The position numbers were made by a program, and so were the translations under genes. Positions 1 through 8,108 of a DNA stretch of 22,950 bases are shown here, piece after piece. The notes beneath the pieces were generated by a model. The model made no database searches, was not told the DNA's origin, and saw only the letters and a program-made list of their open reading frames with translations. The stretch comes from Emergomyces orientalis (lineage: Eukaryota; Ascomycota; Eurotiomycetes; Onygenales; Ajellomycetaceae). Every line of letters starts with the position of its first letter. Position 1 is the first letter of the stretch. The stretch lies in contig MOWL01000100.1 in assembly GCA_002110485.1 (NCBI GenBank), forward strand, positions 1 through 22,950, given 5' to 3'.

Positions 1-1074
1 GAGATTGTTAGTGTAATGGCTGCTTCCACTTCTACTGAGAAGGATAAGGCCTCTTCTATGAATAAAAATCAAGCAACGCTTTCCGGACGAATTGAGAAGG
101 AGAAGAGACTGCCAACAACACATTCTCGGCGCAATGGCAGGTATTCAGATGGGAAATCAGTTTCTTTTGCTCAAGATGTGATCTCTGCTTCACAGGAAGA
201 TGATGAGGATGATAATTCTCAACCTCTCCATGATGAACAGCTTCAGGGCGGAAGTCCAAAGCTCGGAGACGGTGGAATTGTCCCAGATTCAGAAATGGCA
301 GATGCTCCGCAGATTCAGAAGAAAACTGTTCTCTGCAGGCCTCGGAAACTCAAAGGGCCAAAGCTTTCTGCAGAAATGAAGAATAAAGACAATATGGCGA
401 TCGCGACGCGGCGAATATTTGAGAAGATCATGCGCCAAGAAATCGCGGAATTCAGATTAAAGATCTCATGGCATGCTCCACCCAACTCCAGCACATGTTC
501 TTTCAAAATCTTCCCATCGAAGTTCAACAGCATATGATTCGGGATGATGCAGCCACCGTTGCCCTGGTTCAACCTGGCACTTCTGTTGCTGAGTATAATC
601 CTCGTTGGAATCTCGTTTCGGTTGGACACATCAAGTTCACTGTCGGAATTGGAAAAGGGGGAAACTGAGGCGATATTTGATGGAGGTGCGGAAATTAACT
701 GTCTTGTTGAAAGAACTGCGTTAGATCTCGGTCTCATCATTCAAAGGGATGCTGTCAAACCTATTCTTGGAGCTGGGGGTCAGCAGAGTGGTGTCATTGG
801 AATCTGCAAGGATGTTCCTGTTCGCCTTGGATCTGTTATGGTGCCTCAGACATTCTTCATCATGGAACGCGGTTCTCATGATTGCATTCTCGGCCGACCA
901 TATGAAAACGCGACGCGTTTGGCAAGAACTACAGATAACAAAGGCGGTGTTCTTGTTCACGTTTTTGATCCGAAGGATGAGAAGAATCAGGTGTCTTTTC
1001 TTGGTTATTCTCCCGGCGACCATGGAGATCGAAAGTTAGATGATCTTCGTGGCAAAGTGCAGACTTTAAACTAG
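1..1074 (+). CDS. Gag C-terminal part and aspartic protease (gag-pro), 5' partial, with two frameshifts
   Basis: The frame is open from base 1 (first ATG at 16), so gag continues upstream. The first 150 or so codons are charged, low-complexity sequence without a zinc knuckle. From about 455 to 655 the plausible protein lies in another frame, where the sequence LPIEVQQHMIRDDAATVAL reads well; the first frame has a stop at 535-537. From 661 it returns to the first frame with a retropepsin-like stretch: FDGGAEIN (catalytic Asp codon at 679) and, later, DCILGRP. Two single-base changes explain this: a lost base near 460-463 and an extra G in the GGGGG run at 655-659. The usual Ser/Thr after the catalytic Asp is Gly here. 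Protease would cut the Gag-Pol polyprotein. The pro stop, TAG at 1072-1074, directly follows a slippery heptamer. Confidence 0.7.
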
Positions 1075-1142
1075 ATATGCTGAGTCCGATTGATCTTTGC
1101 GATGTTGAATGTGGTGGGCAAAGAAATGATATCAGATTCAGC
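1065..1142 (+). promoter_or_regulatory. Candidate -1 programmed frameshift signal joining pro to pol
   Basis: Bases 1065-1071 read T TTA AAC in the phase of the pro frame, a canonical X XXY YYZ slippery heptamer, followed at once by the pro stop TAG. A -1 slip enters exactly the frame of pol, which is open from 1044. Seven bases downstream a stem can form: GCTGAGTC (1079-1086) with GATTCAGC (1135-1142), eight pairs with one G-U. Three more pairs, GAT (1088-1090) with ATC (1131-1133), lie inside it. A second perfect 7-bp stem, TCTTTGC (1094-1100) with GCAAAGA (1118-1124), is nested within. Spacer length and stem placement match known retroviral signals. The alternative is reinitiation at the pol ATG (1077), which begins two bases after the pro stop. 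Confidence 0.7.
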
Positions 1143-4100
1143 GATCGCGATGTGGATAGCGGGGCAAATATTCTGCCGTGTTTTGAAAGCGGTGTGGGTG
1201 CGTCAGCCAATCAGACTTTTGGCGGCCCCGGGCCGCCAAAAGATTCAGCCAATCAGAGAACGCCGCCCCAAAACGCCCGAGAACCTCACAGGTTTTTCCC
1301 CGCCATCCTACATCAACAATTTTACCCGTCTACACATTCATCTTTTCCTTTCTCTAATTATTCAATATCCGAATCACGCCGTGTTCGTGGTGTGCAGCTT
1401 CATGATTTGTCTTTATATGCTTCTTCACGATCTTCTCCTCGATCGCGCGGTCCAGTCGTTGCGACATTATACAAGCGAAAAGCCGATAAGATTCAACCTC
1501 TCGATGTGCCAACTACAGGTGGCGGGATTCCCGGCGGAACAGATAAGTGGAGAGAAATTCGCCAACAATGGTTCAAAGACAATGTGATTCCGGAGCAGGA
1601 TCCGCCTTCGCCCTACGATCATTTCATTACACCCCGTTTCTCCGATTGCCCGCGAGGTTCGCGACTCACAGAGGAAAGGATCAAGAATCTGCGGATCGGA
1701 TCGATGCTCACCCCACAGGAACGCGAACTTTTGATTGAGATTCTGCTTAGAAGAGAAAAAGCCCTCGCGTGGAGTTTTAAGGATTGCGGAACGCTTGCAA
1801 AAGAAGTCTCTCCACCTGTCAAGATTCGCGTTGCTCCGCATAAAGCATGGCAAGCGGCAGGATTTCCTATTCCTCGAAAGCTCGTCCCTACAATCATCAA
1901 TATGCTTCGCGAACGCGTTGATTCTGGAGTTTATGAACATTGCCATGGTCCGTATCGAAATAAGTGGTTCCTCGTCAAGAAGAAAGAAGCTGGGAAATAT
2001 CGCATTGTCAACGCGTGCATGGACATGAACGCTGTCACTATTCGCGATGCGTATATTCCACCTAGTGCGGACGCGTTTGCTGAGGATTTCGCGGGAATGA
2101 AGATAACGAGCATGATGGATTTCTTTTCTGGATATGATCAAGTTCCTTTACACGAAGACAGCCGAGATATGACAGCTTTCCTTACCCCGATCGGGTTGCT
2201 TCGTCAGACAGCACTGCCACAAGGCGCGACGAATTCTATTGCGCAGTTCTGCCGAATCATGGCACGCATTCTTCGATCGAACATACCGCATCAAGCAGAC
2301 AATTTTATGGATGATATTGGTGTGAAAGGCCCGCGGACGCGTTACAATGATGAAGAAGTGATGCCAGGTATTCGGAAATTTGTCCTGGAGCATCTGCAAA
2401 ACTTAGATGCCACCCTCATCAGCATAGAACTCGCGGACACGTGTATCCAGGTTGGAAAGTCAGAATTCGCCTGCTCCGGTATGGTTCTAGTCGGATATGT
2501 TGTGGATGCTGACGGCAGGCGCCCCGAAGCTGCGAAAATCGTCAAAATCGTTGAGTGGCCGGATCCGACAGATGTCACGGGTGCCCGAGCTTTCTTAGGT
2601 GTTTGCGTTTACTATAGAATATGGATTCCGAATTTCGCTATCATTTCTATACCTATCTATATTCTATTCAAGAAGAACATTCCTTTTACCTGGGGTCTTG
2701 AACAAGTGAATGCAATGGCAATTTTGAAGAATGCCCTGACAACTGCCCCTGCACTTTGCTGCATTGATTATTCTGAAGATGCCGGTGATATCGTGATGGC
2801 CACGGATGCCTGTCTTGAAGGATGGGGTGGAACGCTCAGCCAACGGGATAAATTGAATGGAAAGCTACACCCTTGCCGATATGAGAGCGGAATCTGGAGC
2901 CCCGCCGAAGCAAAATATGATGCAGGAAAGCGAGAATGCCGCGCTGTGCTCAAGATGCTAAAGAAATGCCGTTATTACCTGTATGGCGTTCACTTTATTC
3001 TGGAAACCGACGCGAAGACTCTAGTGGCACAGCTCAATCGATCTGCCACTGACCTGCCTGGTGCTCTCGTTACTGGCTGGCTTGCCTGGATTCGGATGTT
3101 TGATTTCGAAGTTCGACATGTGCCTGGTCGGAAGCATACTGCTGCAGATGGGCTATCTCGTCGACCTCCTGCTGAGGGTGAGGTTCCTGAGGATCAAGAT
3201 ATCGATGATTTCATAGATGCAGAACTCAACTATATTAGTGTTGCATCTTTGACGGTTCCTGATTTCGATGTCAGCGGCGTGGATGCTTCCGAGTCATCGG
3301 GTGTGCGTGTTCTTTCGCCTGATTATTCTGATCGCAGCGAATCAATTGCGAGGTTTCTCACCACCATGAAGCGGCCGGATGATATACCACGTTCCGTCTT
3401 TTCTAAATGGCGCAAGCATGCACTTCGATATATCGTCCAAGGTCAACATCTATTCCGACGATCAGGCAAGGGAATTCCTCTGAGACGCGTGGTTGATAAC
3501 TCATCTGAGCAAAAGGATATCGTTGCTCGGATGCATGATGAATCTGGTCATAAGGGCCGCGAGGCCACAAACCACAAGATCACGCAGCGATATTGGTGGG
3601 AAGGTATCTGGAAAGCCGTCAAGAATTATTGCAAAAGCTGCACAGTGTGCCAGCTGAGGGATGGCGCTCGCTTGGAAGAACCACTATATCCAACAAGCCG
3701 CAATTATCTATGGGACAAGTGGTGTATCGATGTTGTCAAGTTTCCGAAGAACCGAGGCAAGCGATGTGCTGTTATTGCTCGGAATGATCTCACTGGCTGG
3801 GTGGAAGGCCGCCCTCTCGCTCGTGGAACAGCTGAGAACGTGGCGCAATTCATCTATGAGAATATCATTTGCCGACACGGCTGCTTTCGGGAATTAGTGT
3901 GTGATGGCGGGCCGGAGAATCAAAAATGGACTAAGATTCTCACCGCCAAATATCGTGTTAATCAAATAACCATCTCACCATACAATGCGAAGGCTAATGG
4001 CATGGTCGAACGCGGTCACCGCCCGATATCCGATGCGCTTTCAAAGCTAGCTGCAGATGGAAGAAGCTGGGTTAATCATTTCCATTCTGCGCTATGGGCA

Positions 4101-4736
4101 GATCGCGTCACCATTCGGCAATCTACTGGTGAAACCCCGTTCCGCCTGCAATATGGCTACGATGCTATCCTTCCAATAGAGCTTGACGTTCCAACTTGGC
4201 AAACACTTCCCTGGCAGACAGTGCAATCCCGTGCTGATTTGATATATATGCGTATTCGACAATTGGAAAAGAGAGATGAAGATCTGGAGGAGGCCGCTCA
4301 TCACCTGCGCCGTGCGAGAGAGAAGAACCGAGATCTATTTGATGAAACTAAGCAATTAGTCCGAGAACCATTGCAGATAAGTGATTTGGTGCTTTTGCAT
4401 GATACCAAGCTAGAAACGTCCTATTCTGCCAAGCTCAACTTCCGATGGCTGGGCCCGTATCGAATCCGAGAAGCAAACCATGAGAAAGGGACCTATCATC
4501 TGGAAGAGCTGGATGGTTCGCCGTTTCGAAATACTACTGCAGGTAATAGGTTAAAAAGGTTCTATCTCCGAGACAATCAAATGCCGGTTGCAGAGAATAA
4601 TATCAATGAAGCAAATGATATTGAAGAGGAAGAGGTGGATATGCAAGATACTGATAAGAAGAATTCTTTGAGGGGGGGTCAGGATGACTTGCAGTCATGG
4701 ATCCCTCATGGTAAGGAGTTTGCAGTCATTATCTGA
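1077..4736 (+). CDS. pol: Pol polyprotein: reverse transcriptase, RNase H, integrase (Ty3/gypsy)
   Basis: The frame is intact, 1219 residues from the ATG, and is probably translated as a -1 extension of Gag-Pro. The first 110 or so residues are a low-complexity linker. RT follows: LPQG at 380-383 and the catalytic box FMDD at 410-413 (Phe in place of the common Tyr). RNase H shows D577 in ATDA, E620 and D645, ending near ADGLSRR. Integrase has an HHCC zinc module (H820, H825, C855, C858) and the catalytic triad D885, D943, E978, that is D-D(35)-E. A GPY module sits at 1126-1128 in WLGPYRI. No chromodomain is visible; the tail is short and acidic. It copies element RNA into DNA and inserts it into the host genome. 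With no stops or frameshifts in 3.6 kb, the element may be active or recently so. Confidence 0.95.
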   Translation: MLSPIDLCDVECGGQRNDIRFSDRDVDSGANILPCFESGVGASANQTFGGPGPPKDSANQRTPPQNAREPHRFFPAILHQQFYPSTHSSFPFSNYSISESRRVRGVQLHDLSLYASSRSSPRSRGPVVATLYKRKADKIQPLDVPTTGGGIPGGTDKWREIRQQWFKDNVIPEQDPPSPYDHFITPRFSDCPRGSRLTEERIKNLRIGSMLTPQERELLIEILLRREKALAWSFKDCGTLAKEVSPPVKIRVAPHKAWQAAGFPIPRKLVPTIINMLRERVDSGVYEHCHGPYRNKWFLVKKKEAGKYRIVNACMDMNAVTIRDAYIPPSADAFAEDFAGMKITSMMDFFSGYDQVPLHEDSRDMTAFLTPIGLLRQTALPQGATNSIAQFCRIMARILRSNIPHQADNFMDDIGVKGPRTRYNDEEVMPGIRKFVLEHLQNLDATLISIELADTCIQVGKSEFACSGMVLVGYVVDADGRRPEAAKIVKIVEWPDPTDVTGARAFLGVCVYYRIWIPNFAIISIPIYILFKKNIPFTWGLEQVNAMAILKNALTTAPALCCIDYSEDAGDIVMATDACLEGWGGTLSQRDKLNGKLHPCRYESGIWSPAEAKYDAGKRECRAVLKMLKKCRYYLYGVHFILETDAKTLVAQLNRSATDLPGALVTGWLAWIRMFDFEVRHVPGRKHTAADGLSRRPPAEGEVPEDQDIDDFIDAELNYISVASLTVPDFDVSGVDASESSGVRVLSPDYSDRSESIARFLTTMKRPDDIPRSVFSKWRKHALRYIVQGQHLFRRSGKGIPLRRVVDNSSEQKDIVARMHDESGHKGREATNHKITQRYWWEGIWKAVKNYCKSCTVCQLRDGARLEEPLYPTSRNYLWDKWCIDVVKFPKNRGKRCAVIARNDLTGWVEGRPLARGTAENVAQFIYENIICRHGCFRELVCDGGPENQKWTKILTAKYRVNQITISPYNAKANGMVERGHRPISDALSKLAADGRSWVNHFHSALWADRVTIRQSTGETPFRLQYGYDAILPIELDVPTWQTLPWQTVQSRADLIYMRIRQLEKRDEDLEEAAHHLRRAREKNRDLFDETKQLVREPLQISDLVLLHDTKLETSYSAKLNFRWLGPYRIREANHEKGTYHLEELDGSPFRNTTAGNRLKRFYLRDNQMPVAENNINEANDIEEEEVDMQDTDKKNSLRGGQDDLQSWIPHGKEFAVII
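1203..1257 (+). repeat. CCAAT/palindrome module, copy 1
   Basis: Two 13-base direct repeats TCAGCCAATCAGA (1203-1215 and 1245-1257) flank a 25-base palindrome (1217-1241). Its arms TTTTGGCGGCCC and GGGCCGCCAAAA are perfect complements around one central C. The module lies inside the pol reading frame, in the linker before RT. A diverged copy lies at 7796-7846. Each direct repeat contains CCAAT, the core of CCAAT-box promoters. It could be a promoter module, an RNA dimerisation or packaging hairpin, or the scar of a tiny hairpin insertion. Confidence 0.8.
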
Positions 4737-5155
4737 CTGCTGTTTTTCTTTGTATAATGATTTCCTTGTTGTTGTTTTCTTCATTCAAGTTGCTGTTTTC
4801 TTAGTCTCTATTTTTCATGATTCTGCTTCTTTCTTGCATGTTTTTCATGCATCATATCAGTTCCTTCTAATTTTAATCTCTTGATATTGTCTTTTCTTTG
4901 TTTTGTTTACTTTCTCTTTGATATTCAATTCTCTGGGTCAGATTGAAGCTGGCAGTGAATTTTATGAACTGCTGTCACCCTCGCTGCATGTTGACTGCTT
5001 TTCACATTATCTTCCAAAATTCACCTTGAGGAAGTATTATATTATTGACCTGCTCTGCCCAGATAATCATTTTTCTTTTTCAAATTGGCATTCAAGTCTC
5101 TTTTTCTATTTTAATTCATTGATTTTTCCCTATATTTCCTTATTTCATTACAAAG
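4737..5155 (+). other. T-rich spacer between pol and the second frame
   Basis: There is no long reading frame of coding character here. The + strand is strongly pyrimidine-rich, with many TTTCTTT runs, and the second ATG follows TTTCATTACAAAG. Pyrimidine-rich leaders are common just upstream of start codons in filamentous fungi, so this may be the promoter and leader of a separate mRNA for the downstream gene. No purine tract or LTR is seen, which argues that the element does not end after pol. Confidence 0.5.
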
Positions 5156-7786
5156 ATGTCGAACCCCTCTAGCCAACACACTCTGGTACCGAGACCAGCG
5201 AGCCAGCTCGCTCTTGTGACATATGATAACCATGTTTTTCATACGGCGATGGAGCTGCAAGCTTATGTCAATTCTCTGGGTCAGAATCCGCAGGTTCGCT
5301 ACCAAGCACAATGTGAGATCGGTAATCTACTCATGGGGCGCCATGAGGCGGCTCAAGATGAGGTTGCCGCATTCTATGAGTGGATGAGAAATGATGGATC
5401 CTGGCGCCAGGTGGTGGCCCAGCAAGCATTTGATAACCAGACGGCGGAGCTTCAACGAGTTGCTGCTCAGGTAGCTGAACGGCGCGATCGCTGCGCCATA
5501 GCATATACTACATGCACCAGGATGTGGGGAAAAGTTCGCGTGGATTCGTTCTGGCATATCATGACTTCAGAGCGGATGCAACGCGCCTGTCAAACCCTGG
5601 CCCTACATCACGAATATGCTTCTGCAATCGGCCGGATCAATCAAGCAATGTGGGCTCGCATCACTCAGCCACCTCGACGAGGAGTTAAGCGATATAAGAC
5701 GATCATGTTGGCAGATATCGAAGCAGCGGCCAATTCCAATTTTATTGGCCAAGAGATCACACAAGGAAATCTTCAAGCTGCAGGTCTTATCTTTGGTCCT
5801 GGCGGAATTCTCACTGAAGATTCTATGACAGTTGCTTCACCCCAGCCTCAAGAACGTGTCCTATCCCCTCCCGATCAACATATGACTGGCCAGTCTCCTC
5901 TACCTTCTCCCCGTGTGTTGAACGTGATACGCCCCAGTGCACCCTCGCTTGGATCTCCTCAAGGTTCTATACATAGTCCTCCTGTGCGTACTTCTCGCCG
6001 CGTCTCCGGCCAATCCTTGCTTTCGGACGTCAGCAGCCTGTCTGCAGCCTTGTCAGACACCCATCTTGCTGAACTTCTCAGCCCTGACCAAGTTGCGGAA
6101 TTTGAGAATATGGGGGTTGATCAAGATAGCCCTGCTTTGGTAGAGGCAACTGACAAGCAGCATACAACAGTGAACAGAGGATGCCGGTGTTCTCCCTATG
6201 TCCCTGTGGATGTGAAAGCGCAGCTTAGAGATGCAAAGAAGATAGAAGAATGTCAGCTGGTGCATCTTCTGGACAAGATAGCCAGGCTTCCGCGACAAGG
6301 CTTGACTATATGCTATCTGCATTCAGTAAATCTCGGCAGCAAGATTGGACTCCTTACACGCGATCTTGACCATGCGGGGCTGATAAAGAGAATCGGGCTT
6401 GTGGTGAATAATCGCCAGAATCTTGGGCGGATGCGAGCTGCTGATGACACATATCATTTCTTCCGCCTTGATCGCCGACCTCCTCGCCCCGAAGATATGC
6501 TACAGGTATATCGAATGCGCCATAATCGCCTACCGCCGGTTACATCATCAAATTGGGAACAAACACTGGCCCGACTTGCTTTTCTTGATTTCAATTCCAG
6601 TGCAGCTTTTCAGCAATGGAAGAAGGATGGTTCCGTCATCCTGCCAATATTTAGATGGATGAACGCGATGAAGGCGGCAGGGGTCAACAATAATTACAAC
6701 ACCCTGGCGAAGGTTGCCACAGTCGAATGGAGCATGTACAGGTTCCATCAGCGAAAAGATAAGAAGACCTGGGGGTGGCTCCGAACAATGTTGCACGGGA
6801 TTGTTCAACAGATCGTCCGTCAAGATCCACTGTATTATGTGTGGTATGTTGCTCTCCGCCCCGATCATCGCACGCACCTGATTTCCTATCCCTATTATGC
6901 AAAATACGCCTTGTCTGGGGATAGCACTTACTTCCGCCATATTGATGTCAATATTAAACGCCTGGCGGAGGAAAATCATGGAGCGAATATGATTCAGGGA
7001 TCAGTCTCTTTCAGCGACGAAGATGGGAGGAATTGCACCACCATAGTCCCGGGAATGCATCAAAATATTCAAGAATGGAACAGACGTCTGCGTGCTCGCA
7101 ATCTCCCGAATGGTGGAATTGTTCAAGAGGTGACATCTGAGATGCTCACCAACAAGGATCTCAACGACTTCAGAACGCAGTGGACGACTGTCCCATGCAA
7201 GCAAGGCGATGCTCGAATAACCATGCCGCATCTTCCTCATGGAAGCACCGGGCCTGCTACTAAGGAACGCAAGACAATGCTGCCGTGGTATGTTGGAATT
7301 CAGGATGACGGGCACTCTCTTGAAGTCCCTGAAAGCGGATCGTGGGAGCAGCTCTCCCGAGCACATCGCGATTTGGTTGCCGGGCCGTCAACACCCTCTG
7401 GCCTTTCGGTATTATATGGAAGTATTCCATATCGGTACCCTGCTGCTGTTCCAGTCACGGGTCTTGGAGCGATTTCGGATGCTCTGGTGGGTCGACGGAA
7501 GTGGGATGACCCTATGGTCAGGCACGAGCAAGATATTCTCTTCAACGGCAAGGGCAGTTCGCCGCAAGAATACATTGAGGAGTGGCGCAAGAGAGCGGTC
7601 ACCGAAGGGATCCGGTGTTTCGAGATCATGATGGCTACAGAGGAGGAATTATTTGGAGAACGTAGCTGTTTCTATTGTCTGAAGAGGAACATCCCCCTCG
7701 CCTCAATTGAGGGAGATCGCGCTGTCGCCGAGGGCGAGGCTATGCAGATTCCGGTGCATGGCCGCGAGAATGCGCCCGCCGAATAG
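5156..7786 (+). CDS. Element-borne protein with a phytanoyl-CoA-hydroxylase-like 2OG/Fe(II) dioxygenase domain
   Basis: This is an intact frame of 876 residues. Residues 1-220 and 340-560 match no family I can name. About 228-300 is a Pro/Ser-rich, probably disordered linker. The region from about 560 to 715 carries the ordered motifs of the PhyH branch of 2-oxoglutarate/Fe(II) dioxygenases. These are HID (H595, D597), a PGMH turn (632-635), a GD-x-RI strand, the distal HLPHGS with H695, and R705 in KERKTMLPW, ten residues after H695. Iron would be held by H595, D597 and H695, and the co-substrate carboxylate by R705. The 98-residue gap between Asp and His resembles phytanoyl-CoA hydroxylase more than AlkB. 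A CxxC (C838, C841) lies near the end. It sits where other elements carry env-like genes. The fold is inferred from motifs; the substrate is unknown, and a nucleic-acid or chromatin role is only a guess. Confidence 0.65.
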   Translation: MSNPSSQHTLVPRPASQLALVTYDNHVFHTAMELQAYVNSLGQNPQVRYQAQCEIGNLLMGRHEAAQDEVAAFYEWMRNDGSWRQVVAQQAFDNQTAELQRVAAQVAERRDRCAIAYTTCTRMWGKVRVDSFWHIMTSERMQRACQTLALHHEYASAIGRINQAMWARITQPPRRGVKRYKTIMLADIEAAANSNFIGQEITQGNLQAAGLIFGPGGILTEDSMTVASPQPQERVLSPPDQHMTGQSPLPSPRVLNVIRPSAPSLGSPQGSIHSPPVRTSRRVSGQSLLSDVSSLSAALSDTHLAELLSPDQVAEFENMGVDQDSPALVEATDKQHTTVNRGCRCSPYVPVDVKAQLRDAKKIEECQLVHLLDKIARLPRQGLTICYLHSVNLGSKIGLLTRDLDHAGLIKRIGLVVNNRQNLGRMRAADDTYHFFRLDRRPPRPEDMLQVYRMRHNRLPPVTSSNWEQTLARLAFLDFNSSAAFQQWKKDGSVILPIFRWMNAMKAAGVNNNYNTLAKVATVEWSMYRFHQRKDKKTWGWLRTMLHGIVQQIVRQDPLYYVWYVALRPDHRTHLISYPYYAKYALSGDSTYFRHIDVNIKRLAEENHGANMIQGSVSFSDEDGRNCTTIVPGMHQNIQEWNRRLRARNLPNGGIVQEVTSEMLTNKDLNDFRTQWTTVPCKQGDARITMPHLPHGSTGPATKERKTMLPWYVGIQDDGHSLEVPESGSWEQLSRAHRDLVAGPSTPSGLSVLYGSIPYRYPAAVPVTGLGAISDALVGRRKWDDPMVRHEQDILFNGKGSSPQEYIEEWRKRAVTEGIRCFEIMMATEEELFGERSCFYCLKRNIPLASIEGDRAVAEGEAMQIPVHGRENAPAE

Positions 7787-8096
7787 CCGCAGCCATCAGC
7801 CAATCATGTTTTCCCGGCCCCGGGCCGTCAAAAGATTGACCAATCACGATCGCGCTGTTGCCAATTTGCCGCATCTTGCCACTGTCGCTGTGTTGATCAC
7901 ATTCTGCTTACTTGTTTCCCTGTTTTCTCTTGTTCTTGCTTGTCTTTCTTTTCTCTGCTGTTCACTTTTTCTTTCTCTTTTCTATATTCTTTTATTGATT
8001 GTCTTTCATTTTCTTGATTCTTGATTGATTCTTTCCTGCAATTCCTTGTTTTCATTCATTCGGATCGCATTCTTACTTGCCGGGTCGGCAAGCTAT
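7787..8096 (+). other. T-rich 3' untranslated region of the LTR element
   Basis: No coding sequence is supported. It begins with the second CCAAT/palindrome module and then becomes strongly pyrimidine-rich (about 7900-8050), much like the spacer after pol. It ends at the polypurine tract. Confidence 0.6.
7796..7846 (+). repeat. CCAAT/palindrome module, copy 2
   Basis: TCAGCCAATCA (7796-7806), then an imperfect palindrome TTTTCCCGGCCC-C-GGGCCGTCAAAA (7809-7833), then GATTGACCAATCA (7834-7846). Order, spacing and core match copy 1 at 1203-1257, with a few substitutions that put two mismatches in the stem. It begins 10 bases after the stop of the dioxygenase-like gene. Part of the arm, GCCGCCAAAAG, also occurs in the LTR at 8425-8435. 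Confidence 0.75.
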
Positions 8097-8108
8097 AGGG
8101 GGGGGAGA
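8097..8108 (+). other. Polypurine tract (plus-strand primer site)
   Basis: AGGGGGGGGAGA is the only long purine run in the T-rich 3' region and is followed at once by TGTGTGG, a typical TG start of an LTR. In LTR elements this RNase-H-resistant tract primes plus-strand DNA synthesis directly before the 3' LTR. Confidence 0.7.

Noticed and set aside
641..665. Programmed -1 frameshift at the AAAAGGGGG run in gag-pro
   Set aside because: The shift needed is +1, not -1, and the run is not an X XXY YYZ heptamer in the upstream phase. A one-base insertion is simpler.
1467..2141. 224-codon open frame on the minus strand
   Set aside because: It lies antisense to the conserved RT region of pol and has no family character; it is a shadow.
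4711..5158. Splice from GTAAGG (4711) to AG (5155) that would fuse Pol to the second protein
   Set aside because: The joined reading phase is wrong for the second frame and meets a TAG within a few codons, so no fusion protein results. A spliced leader remains possible.
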